From an uncultured Porphyromonadaceae bacterium (GTDB taxonomy: Bacteria > Bacteroidota > Bacteroidia > Bacteroidales > Muribaculaceae), in assembly GCA_947175455.1 (NCBI GenBank), contig CAMWMW010000050.1, forward strand, positions 1 through 8,552: DNA of 8,552 nt. The letters are read 5' to 3'. How positions within the stretch are numbered: the first letter of the stretch is position 1; each line of letters starts with the position of its first letter. Of this stretch, positions 1-5,630 are shown piece by piece. A program made the position numbers and the translations under genes. The notes below the pieces were generated by a model that was not told the DNA's origin, searched no databases, and was given only the letters and a program-made list of their open reading frames with translations.

Positions 1-100
1 CCAAGTCTCATCAGTCGCATAGCCCGCTATGCTCCTTCTTCAACTCGTGAAATTCCCTCGAAAATCCATCTTCACGTGAATGAAAGTTAAATCCAAACAC
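1..100. repeat. Palindrome-rich edge segment, possible interspersed repeat or gene remnant
   Basis: The left edge contains a 7-bp inverted repeat with a 2-base loop (GCATAGC-CC-GCTATGC, 17-32) and a 10-base perfect palindrome TTCACGTGAA (71-80), whose left half can also pair with CGTGAA at 46-51. On the minus strand one frame is open over about 90 bases and then meets two adjacent stops (TGATGA), so it could be the tail of a small ORF or a non-coding structured element. No family is assigned. A dispersed repeat is suggested only by the density of palindromes and by its placement in an intergenic region. Confidence 0.25.
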
Positions 101-117
101 TCTCTTACATTTTTATA

Positions 118-150
118 TTTTATGAAATTGGCATATTATTTGTAACTTTG
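118..150 (+). promoter_or_regulatory. Candidate promoter for the CBS/nadK operon
   Basis: TAACTTTG at 143-150 matches the Bacteroidetes -7 consensus TAnnTTTG. The -33 region about 20 bases upstream (near 118-121) is only T-rich and lacks a proper TTTG, so the match is half-strength. Transcription would start around 155 and give an untranslated leader of roughly 175 bases before the first ATG at 333. Confidence 0.45.
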
Positions 151-174
151 TATCCGGAAGCCGGAATGAAGTTG

Positions 175-212
175 TCTGGACAAATCCAGAATTTACATAC
201 TCCGTGAACGGA
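175..212 (+). other. Two small hairpins in the leader of the CBS/nadK transcript
   Basis: TCTGGA-CAAA-TCCAGA (175-190) is a perfect 6-bp stem with a 4-base loop. TCCG-TGAA-CGGA (201-212) is a 4-bp stem with a GNRA-like loop of four bases. Both lie between the candidate promoter and the first gene. A short T-rich run follows at about 222-232, so attenuation or the tail of an upstream transcript is possible. No known riboswitch was recognised. Confidence 0.3.
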
Positions 213-332
213 TATTTCCGGTTTCTTTTGTTAAAATAATATAAATGGAATCTCTTTGACAAGAGAGTCCTGACCAATTTGAAATGCAAATTTAGAAATT
301 TTTTTGGAAAATAAGTAAATAATTCGAGGGAT

Positions 333-839
333 ATGATGAGAGCAAAAGATATAATGGCTGCCGGACGCGTCAAAACGCATGCCTTCCCCTACAGGAACGT
401 AAATGAAGACATGCCGGCGGTCAACGTGCTTCCCTTGTTGCTTGATACTCCTGACGGTCTGTTGGGAGTAAAGTCAGACAACGGTATTGAGGGAGTAATC
501 GACCGCGATTCCCTGCTCGAAGGACTCGGGCGCATGATAGCTCCCCGGGATGACTGCAGTGTCATAACCCTTGAGTGTGTGCCAGCCGATTACAGTGCGT
601 CGCGCATCGCCCATGCCGTTGAAGACAGCGACGCGCATCTTGTGGATCTGTGGAGCACCCCGTCGGAAGACGGCAAGATACTGGTCACACTGCGAGTCAG
701 GCGGGAGGATCCTGCATCGACGGTCCATAGCCTTGAGCGTTACGGTTATGAGGTCGTTTCCTCCTATGGCAACGGCGACAGCGACAGCGAACTGGCGGCA
801 CTGCGCCTTCTTGAGCTGAGAGCGTTATTGAATGTGTGA
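333..839 (+). CDS. Shortened CBS-domain protein with ACT-like C-terminal domain
   Basis: This 168-residue soluble protein begins MMRAKDIM, the usual opening of a CBS domain (the first ATG is at 333 and an equally possible one at 336). Only about 70 residues precede the second part, including a segment GVKSDNGIEGVIDRDSLLEGL (about 45-65) that resembles the end of a CBS motif. Residues of about 75-146 have the beta-alpha-beta-beta pattern of an ACT-like ligand-binding domain, with the conserved-looking run DYSASRIAHAVEDSDAHLVD (86-105). A charged helical tail (150-168) ends the protein. From memory, Bacteroidales relatives next to NAD kinase are near 220 residues with a CBS pair, so one CBS repeat seems lost or eroded. 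It is transcribed with nadK, 3 bases downstream, which suggests a sensory role for adenine nucleotides, but that function is inference. Confidence 0.8.
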   Translation: MMRAKDIMAAGRVKTHAFPYRNVNEDMPAVNVLPLLLDTPDGLLGVKSDNGIEGVIDRDSLLEGLGRMIAPRDDCSVITLECVPADYSASRIAHAVEDSDAHLVDLWSTPSEDGKILVTLRVRREDPASTVHSLERYGYEVVSSYGNGDSDSELAALRLLELRALLNV

Positions 840-842
840 CAG

Positions 843-1712
843 ATGAGGAAGATCGCGATATATGGAAACCGGTATCAGGACGGATATTTCGGTTTATTGC
901 GCGAATTTTTCGCAGCACTTGAAAAGAGAGACTTCCGGGTATCGGTCGCCGAGGATTTCGCATGTTATCTTTCGGAGAACGGAATAGACCTTCCCGCCGG
1001 CATGAACCGGGCGGCAGGTTTGCCCCAAGATACCGAGTGTGTGATAAGCATCGGGGGTGACGGCACATTTCTCGGTGCCGCGGAATGGGTGGGAGACCTG
1101 GAGATTCCGATTCTCGGCATCAACACAGGTCATCTGGGTTTTCTTGCGAGCTATTCTCTTGAGGAAACGGAAGAACTGGTGGAAACGGTTGCCTGCGACA
1201 AGGGGGTGGTCGAGAAGCGCGCGTTGCTTGAAATCGGATGCGAGGCTATGCCGGAAGGCTTCTGGCCTTATGCTCTGAATGAGGTGGCTGTGTTGCGGGG
1301 TGAGACGGCATCCACGGTCACTGTGCATGCCGAGGTAGACGGTTATTTTCTTGCCGATTATATGGCGGACGGACTTGTTGTGGCGACTCCGACCGGCTCC
1401 ACGGCATATAACCTGTCGGCGGGAGGTCCGATACTCATGCCCACACTTGAATGTTCGGTGATTTCGCCTATAGCGCCGCATTCGCTTACGATGCGTCCGC
1501 TTGTGGTGGGGGGAGATTCGGAGATACGTCTGACCACAAGCTCGCGAGTGGAGTATTCGCGTGTGAGCCTTGACGGACGCTATTTCATGATGGCATGCGG
1601 TCGTGATGAGCTGCGGATACGTAAAGCCCGGTTTTCCGTGAAGGTTCTCCGTCGTCCTGACGCGAGCTTTTCGCGGTTGCTGCGCAACAAACTCCTCTGG
1701 GGAAGACGCTGA
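843..1712 (+). CDS. nadK: NAD kinase
   Basis: ATP-dependent NAD kinase phosphorylates the 2'-hydroxyl of the adenosine ribose of NAD to make NADP, in the cytoplasm. At 289 residues it has normal family length. The diagnostic motifs are all present: the nucleotide-binding GGDGT at 71-75, NTGHLGFLA at 94-102, the NE pair of the NAD site at 146-147, and the glycine-rich TPTGSTAY at 182-189 followed by SAGGPI. Near the C-terminus SLDGRYF fits the substrate-binding end of the second domain. The ATG at 843 is 3 bases after the stop of the CBS/ACT-like gene, so the two are almost certainly cotranscribed and probably translationally coupled. A strong symmetric terminator lies 72 bases past the stop. 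Nothing looks missing or damaged. Confidence 0.97.
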   Translation: MRKIAIYGNRYQDGYFGLLREFFAALEKRDFRVSVAEDFACYLSENGIDLPAGMNRAAGLPQDTECVISIGGDGTFLGAAEWVGDLEIPILGINTGHLGFLASYSLEETEELVETVACDKGVVEKRALLEIGCEAMPEGFWPYALNEVAVLRGETASTVTVHAEVDGYFLADYMADGLVVATPTGSTAYNLSAGGPILMPTLECSVISPIAPHSLTMRPLVVGGDSEIRLTTSSRVEYSRVSLDGRYFMMACGRDELRIRKARFSVKVLRRPDASFSRLLRNKLLWGRR

Positions 1713-1784
1713 CAGCAACTATTGATAATCGAAGTCTCCCGGAATGATATGAAACGTTGTCGGAATATTCACAGCCTCACCGGG

Positions 1785-1842
1785 ATCCGGATAAAAAACG
1801 AAGGTCATGCAGAGCTGCATGACCTTCGTTTTTTATCCGGAT
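1785..1842. terminator. Bidirectional intrinsic terminator, perfect 28-bp inverted repeat
   Basis: The left arm 1785-1812 and right arm 1815-1842 are exact reverse complements, separated by only AG. The GC-rich inner stem (GAAGGTCATGCAG and its complement) is followed on either strand by GTTTTTTAT, so the same structure works for nadK from the left and for secG from the right. Each arm ends in the self-complementary octamer ATCCGGAT. It lies exactly between the two convergent genes. Confidence 0.93.
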
Positions 1843-1869
1843 TACGGTGTTATTGCCGTCAGACCGTTG

Positions 1870-2193
1870 TTATTTTGCGGGAGCGGCGGGAGCTGCCGGT
1901 ACGTTTACAGGAGCGGGAGCCGCAGAGTTGGGAGCGGGAGCCGCGTTCTGGATGTTTGATACATTAACCGGAGTCTTCACTGCGAAAGAGGCGCATATGC
2001 TGACAAGGCAGATGAAGATTGCGAGAGTCCAGGTAGCCTTCTCGATGAAGTCGGTTGTCTTGCGATAACCGAGATACTGGTTTCCGCTGGAATAGTCAGA
2101 GGCGAGACCGCCGCCTTTTGATTTCTGAATCAGAACAGCCCCGATAAGAAGCAGGGATGCGATTACGATAAGAATGCTGAGAAAGATATACAT
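1870..2193 (-). CDS. secG: Preprotein translocase subunit SecG
   Basis: SecG is the small accessory subunit of the SecYEG channel in the inner membrane and helps SecA-driven export. The 107-residue protein has two hydrophobic segments (about 2-21 and 53-72) joined by a cytoplasmic loop carrying the family signature VLIQKSKGGGLAS (20-32). The tail from about residue 83 is rich in alanine and proline, a low-complexity extension encoded by a short DNA tandem repeat. The length is close to that of E. coli SecG (110). It is the last gene of the minus-strand cluster, separated by 100 bases from the TPR-like gene upstream. No good TAnnTTTG promoter was seen in that gap, so it probably depends on read-through from the operon. 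The terminator lies 27 bases beyond its stop. Confidence 0.95.
   Translation of the reverse strand: MYIFLSILIVIASLLLIGAVLIQKSKGGGLASDYSSGNQYLGYRKTTDFIEKATWTLAIFICLVSICASFAVKTPVNVSNIQNAAPAPNSAAPAPVNVPAAPAAPAK
1910..1944. repeat. Two-copy 14-bp direct repeat inside secG (21-base period)
   Basis: GGAGCGGGAGCCGC occurs at 1910-1923 and again at 1931-1944, exactly 21 bases apart. It encodes the tandem heptads AAPAPNS and AAPAPVN in the SecG tail, so copy-number change would lengthen or shorten the tail without shifting the frame. Confidence 0.85.
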
Positions 2194-2293
2194 ATCTTTA
2201 GTGTTTAAAATTTAATTTAGTTTTGAATTGCGAACTTCCCGCCTTCGGCGACCGTAACCACAGGTGACCGTCAATGCCGATAAAAGGGAATCC

Positions 2294-2887
2294 TCAAGAA
2301 TCTGATGTGTAGGCTATCAATTTTTTGAGGAATCGTATTTGGTCTGCAAAGTAAATACTTTTTTTCGGATTATTCAAACTTATCTCGGTAATTATTTCCA
2401 AAGCTTTCTGATAGTTGCCGTTTTTTATCATTATTCTGGCAAGAGATTCTGAAAGATTTGTATCGTGTGCGGCGGAGGGGTGTTCCTTTTCTGACGGAGA
2501 GGGAACTTCATGGCGTGGTTCTTCGGGCAGACCCGCGTCTCCGAAAAGATCCGAATCGCCTATTTCCGGGAGCGATTCGAGCGAAGAGAGGTCATACGGC
2601 ACCGCTGCGGGGGTGATGATATCCTCGATTTCGGTAGCCTTTGTCATGTTTGGATTACCGAATCTGTCGAGGAAAGAATCTATTGTGTCGCCGGTGGTGA
2701 GTTCCGGTGATTTCATGTCGGGATAAAATTCCAGAAATTCTTCCGGATCAATGCCGATTATGGCTCTGAGAGCCACGGGATCACCCACAGCCGCGGCAAT
2801 GCGTCTGACCAGAGCGAGTCTTTCCTCACCGGTTGCCTCCGGCAGCTTTTCTATAGCCGGCACAATGAAATAGGGGTATTTGTCCAT
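2294..2887 (-). CDS. Small TPR-like protein of the lptE-secG cluster
   Basis: This 197-residue cytoplasmic protein has no signal peptide or membrane segment. Residues 1-80 are helical and charged, with an unassigned segment around GDPVALRAIIGIDPEEFLEFYPD (36-57). Residues of about 95-145 form an acidic, proline- and serine-rich linker. The last 50 residues (about 147-192) form a TPR-like helix pair: ESLARIMIKNGNYQKALEI, then NPKKSIYFADQIRFLKKL. It starts 4 bases after the stop of lptE and is probably coupled to it. From memory, a protein of this type sits between LptE and SecG in many Bacteroidales, and its role is unknown to me. A scaffold or adaptor in envelope assembly would fit the neighbours, but the sequence does not show it. 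Confidence 0.85.
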   Translation of the reverse strand: MDKYPYFIVPAIEKLPEATGEERLALVRRIAAAVGDPVALRAIIGIDPEEFLEFYPDMKSPELTTGDTIDSFLDRFGNPNMTKATEIEDIITPAAVPYDLSSLESLPEIGDSDLFGDAGLPEEPRHEVPSPSEKEHPSAAHDTNLSESLARIMIKNGNYQKALEIITEISLNNPKKSIYFADQIRFLKKLIAYTSDS

Positions 2888-2891
2888 ATTG

Positions 2892-3401
2892 TTACCAATT
2901 TCCGAGAGTGGCGTTGAAAATAAGGTTCACGAGTTCCTCGCTGATCTGGTTGCAGAGGTCATCCTGCACGTCAGTGAGCATGAGAGAGGAAGAGAACTGC
3001 CGGTATGCCGAAAAAGTCTGGTCGAGATTGTTTGCCGGATTCTTGTTGTCGGTATATTTTACTCTGACAGTGATTGTGAGTCTTGTCTCGGTCGCATATG
3101 CATCGGTGCCGACAGCCTGCGGAGAGAGGGAATATCCCGTAATCTCTCCTGTGAGTTCAAGATCCGCCGGTCCGTCCACCTCCTGAAGACGCGTCTGTCT
3201 GGTCACATAATCCAGAAGCTTGTTTTCAAATGTCTGTTGCAGCGGCGGGTATACAAGCGCGGCTCTGATAGGGAATTCAGAGACATCTATTGTCTTGTAT
3301 ATGTCGTAATTGATAGCGGTTCCGTTCATTCTGAAACTCGGGATGCAACCCGTAAGGGAGAATGCCATCGCCGCGAACAATATATAAATGACTTTATTCA
3401 T
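2892..3401 (-). CDS. lptE: LptE-family LPS-assembly lipoprotein
   Basis: LptE is the outer-membrane lipoprotein that plugs and assists LptD while lipopolysaccharide is inserted into the outer leaflet. The 169-residue product begins with a lipoprotein signal peptide (MNKVIYILFAAMAFSLTGC), and its lipobox LTGC (16-19) makes Cys19 the first mature residue. The mature part matches the Bacteroidetes LptE family: an early IRAALVYPPLQQTFENKLLD region (45-64, start of the long helix), a central ELTGEITGYSLSP strand pair, then ETRLTITVRVKYTDN and a C-terminal helix ending in LVNLIFNATLGNW. It follows the sigma-54 activator by 31 bases and precedes the TPR-like gene by 4, so it is inside the operon. 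LptD is not in the window. Confidence 0.88.
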   Translation of the reverse strand: MNKVIYILFAAMAFSLTGCIPSFRMNGTAINYDIYKTIDVSEFPIRAALVYPPLQQTFENKLLDYVTRQTRLQEVDGPADLELTGEITGYSLSPQAVGTDAYATETRLTITVRVKYTDNKNPANNLDQTFSAYRQFSSSLMLTDVQDDLCNQISEELVNLIFNATLGNW

Positions 3402-3432
3402 GATTGAGGAATAATTCAGATACGGGTATAAT

Positions 3433-4617
3433 TCAGGAATCGATTCCGAGTTCCTTTATTTTGCGGTAAAGAGTGCGGAGCGAGATTCCGAGTTCCTCGG
3501 CAGCGAGTTTCTTGTCTCCTCCGTTACGCTCCAGCGAAGCCGTGATCGCATCTTTCTCCGAATCCTCGAGAGTGTGCGATGACATTCTGGGAAATCCCTC
3601 ATCGGCAATCGCAGGTGCGAGAAGATCCTCAACCGGGTATTTTATCAGAGAGGTGGAAGGCTGCTTGCGGCTTGCGGCGGAATCACCCTTTATGGACTCC
3701 TTGAGTTCCGCTATTTCCGATTTCATGCCGAGTACCAGCTTCCATAGCATTTCCCGTTCCGCCTCATAGTTTACCGGTTTTTCGGACTTGACGAGAGAAG
3801 AGGTCGTGGATCTGTCGAGTGGCAACGCCTCAAGCACCAGCTGCCGTGAGATTTCCTCCCCCGCCTCGAAAAGGGCGAATTGCTCGACAAAGTTTTTAAG
3901 CTGTCTCACATTGCCCGGCCAGCGGTAAACGAGCATGGCGCGGTATGCCTCTTCTGCGAAAGAGATAGGTTTTGTCATGTATTTTTCCGCGAAATCCGCA
4001 GCGAATTTTCTGGCGAGGAGTCTTATGTCATCCCCCCTGTCGTGCAGGTTCGGCACATCGATGCGGATTGTAGAGAGGCGGTAATACAGGTCTTCGCGGA
4101 ATTTCCCTTTTTCCACCGCTTTTATGAGATCGACATTCGTTGCCGCCACGATACGGATGTTTGTTTTCTGCACGTTCGAAGATCCGACTTTCAGAAATTC
4201 GCCTGTTTCCAGAACGCGCAGCAGTCTTGCCTGTGTTGTCAGCGGGAGTTCCGCCACTTCATCAAGGAAGATGGTTCCCCCGTCCGCCTCTTCGAAGTAG
4301 CCCTTTCGCGCCGAAATGGCACCGGTGAAAGAACCCTTTTCATGTCCGAAGAGTTCGGAATCGATGGTGCCTTCGGGGATTGCACCGCAGTTCACGGCTA
4401 TGTATTTCTTATGTTTTCTTGCACCGAACTGGTGTATTATCTTAGGAAAGAATTCTTTTCCCGAACCGCTTTCTCCGGTCACGAGCACGGAAAGGTCGAT
4501 AGGTGCGACGCGTATCGCACGCGCAATTGCGCGGATCAGCGCCGGGGAGTTGCCGATAATCGAGAACCGCTGTTTTGCGGCTGCGACTTCCGCCGGTATG
4601 TCTTGAGACTGAAGCAT
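3433..4617 (-). CDS. Sigma-54-dependent transcriptional activator without sensory domain
   Basis: This AAA+ activator would remodel sigma-54 RNA polymerase at -24/-12 promoters. Counting from the ATG at 4615-4617, the 394-residue protein has Walker A GESGSGKE (48-55), the sigma-54 contact loop ELFGHEKGSFTGA (88-100, with the GSFTGA form of GAFTGA), Walker B GGTIFLDE (113-120), FREDLYYRL (173-181) and sensor II region WPGNVRQL (233-240). A charged helical linker leads to a Fis-type helix-turn-helix at about 347-394 (KKLAAEELGISLRTLYRKI). No receiver, GAF or PAS domain precedes the ATPase, so control must be by expression level or a partner protein. The frame is open back to an ATG at 4705-4707, but that would overlap the upstream acyltransferase by 59 bases and add residues unlike the family. 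The chosen start leaves a 31-base gap. Confidence 0.93.
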   Translation of the reverse strand: MLQSQDIPAEVAAAKQRFSIIGNSPALIRAIARAIRVAPIDLSVLVTGESGSGKEFFPKIIHQFGARKHKKYIAVNCGAIPEGTIDSELFGHEKGSFTGAISARKGYFEEADGGTIFLDEVAELPLTTQARLLRVLETGEFLKVGSSNVQKTNIRIVAATNVDLIKAVEKGKFREDLYYRLSTIRIDVPNLHDRGDDIRLLARKFAADFAEKYMTKPISFAEEAYRAMLVYRWPGNVRQLKNFVEQFALFEAGEEISRQLVLEALPLDRSTTSSLVKSEKPVNYEAEREMLWKLVLGMKSEIAELKESIKGDSAASRKQPSTSLIKYPVEDLLAPAIADEGFPRMSSHTLEDSEKDAITASLERNGGDKKLAAEELGISLRTLYRKIKELGIDS

Positions 4618-4648
4618 TTTTATATTATTAAACAACTTTCTAAAAGAA

Positions 4649-5524
4649 TCAGAGGCGCGAAAGAGCATACGTCTGTTCGCGGAGATATTTTCCGAGCGAG
4701 TCTGCATCGGGAAACTCCGCCTGCTTTTCCACCGATATCGGCTCGCCTATCGAGACATGCACGTCTTTTCCTCTCTTCAGGAATATCTCCTTGGGAAGCC
4801 GCGCACTGCGCAGACGCCAGTCGATCAGACCGAGGATGTTGAAGAAAGTGGAGTTGTGTCCGTGAAAATAGATGGGAATCACAGGCACTTTCAGCTGTCT
4901 GATGAGGCGTGTGATAGTCGGTTGCCATTCACGGTCGCGGATGTGCAGGGATTTGTCGATCTTTGACACCGCGCCGGCAGGGAAGAATCCGAGCGGATGC
5001 CCGTCGCGCACATGAGCCATGGCACGGCGTATTCCCTGCATGGTCACGGCTTTCTTTTCCGGGTCATCGGTCTTTATCGGGTCAACGGCGATGAAAGAGG
5101 GCCGCATCGCCGATATGTTGTTGAGAATCATATTCACCATGACCTGATAGTCCTTGCGGTATTTTCCCACGATGTGCAGAAGCAGGATGCCGTCCATGCC
5201 GCCGAAAGGGTGGTTGGAAACAGTGATGAACGCGCCGTCGGGGAATCGGGAGAGCACCTCCTCATTGTCGATGCGCAGTTTGAATTTGAATTCGTCTTCC
5301 ACGAGGTGGTGTGAAAACTCCACGCCTGTGGAATAGCAGTATCGTCCGTGGATGGCGTTGACTTCGTCAAGACCGATCCAATGGAGAGCCTTTTCAACGA
5401 ACTTACGGTGGCTCGCGAGACCCGGAGCCATTTTCGCGATATCTTCAAAATTGAGCACGTCCGGACGCACCCCCGGTGCGCAGCGACGGTTTTCAGCAGA
5501 TGAGATATTATTGTTTTCTGACAT
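4649..5524 (-). CDS. Lysophospholipid acyltransferase family protein (PlsC-like)
   Basis: This is an acyltransferase of the glycerolipid (AGPAT/LPLAT) superfamily, expected at the inner membrane and transferring acyl chains to a lipid acceptor. The 291-residue form has the catalytic histidine-aspartate block NHPFGGMDG with His105 and Asp111, the acceptor-pocket motif FFPAGA (180-185) and VPVIPIYFHGHNS (213-225). The spacing is H-X5-D rather than the classical H-X4-D, as in the hemolysin-like subgroup. No strong transmembrane helix is visible. The frame is open to a start at 5581, but the promoter at 5545-5578 lies within that extension, so the ATG at 5522-5524 (MSENNNISS) is preferred. It is the first gene of the minus-strand operon. 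The acceptor could be a lysophospholipid or an acylated amino acid as in Bacteroides glycine lipids; sequence alone does not decide. Confidence 0.88.
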   Translation of the reverse strand: MSENNNISSAENRRCAPGVRPDVLNFEDIAKMAPGLASHRKFVEKALHWIGLDEVNAIHGRYCYSTGVEFSHHLVEDEFKFKLRIDNEEVLSRFPDGAFITVSNHPFGGMDGILLLHIVGKYRKDYQVMVNMILNNISAMRPSFIAVDPIKTDDPEKKAVTMQGIRRAMAHVRDGHPLGFFPAGAVSKIDKSLHIRDREWQPTITRLIRQLKVPVIPIYFHGHNSTFFNILGLIDWRLRSARLPKEIFLKRGKDVHVSIGEPISVEKQAEFPDADSLGKYLREQTYALSRL

Positions 5525-5544
5525 GACGAATCTTTTTGAACCTA

Positions 5545-5578
5545 CAAAGATAACAAAAAAATCAATAGATAACACAAG
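5545..5578 (-). promoter_or_regulatory. Promoter of the acyltransferase-sigma54-lptE-secG operon
   Basis: On the minus strand TATCTTTG (5552 down to 5545) matches the Bacteroidetes -7 consensus TAnnTTTG exactly. CTTG at 5578-5575 is a one-off -33 element with a 22-base spacer. The transcript would begin about 15 bases before the ATG at 5524, giving a very short leader, and this decides the start codon of the acyltransferase. Confidence 0.7.
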
Positions 5579-5630
5579 CATCTTTCCGCAAGGCGATAAA
5601 TTTACGGCTTCTAATTATAATTTGAACAAT

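Noticed and set aside
129..143. Sigma-54-like site TGGCAT-N5-TTGT ahead of the CBS/nadK operon
   Set aside because: It lacks the essential GC at -12 and matches only 8 of 10 consensus bases; several such matches are expected by chance in a window of this size. It also overlaps a better TAnnTTTG element.
113..373. 86-codon minus-strand frame in the left intergenic region
   Set aside because: It covers the candidate promoter and the start of the CBS gene, has A/T-driven composition and shows no conserved pattern.
894..1718. Long minus-strand open frame opposite NAD kinase
   Set aside because: The translation shows no family pattern and covers a gene with all NAD kinase motifs; it is a mirror of codon bias in nadK.
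2194..2293. Structured RNA or riboswitch between the TPR-like gene and secG
   Set aside because: Only a 4-bp CGCC-GAA-GGCG stem and partial direct repeats were found; no known RNA family pattern or terminator is present.
4618..4707. Upstream start for the sigma-54 activator
   Set aside because: The extra 30 residues overlap the acyltransferase by 59 bases and are unlike the family; the inner ATG fits the known N-terminus.
3880..4842. 320-codon plus-strand open frame opposite the sigma-54 activator and the acyltransferase
   Set aside because: It spans the ends of two clearly identified minus-strand genes, and its product is rich in Cys, His and Arg with no recognisable domain.
5352..5630. 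Longer N-terminus for the portal protein
   Set aside because: It would run antisense through the acyltransferase start and its promoter, and the added residues look non-native.
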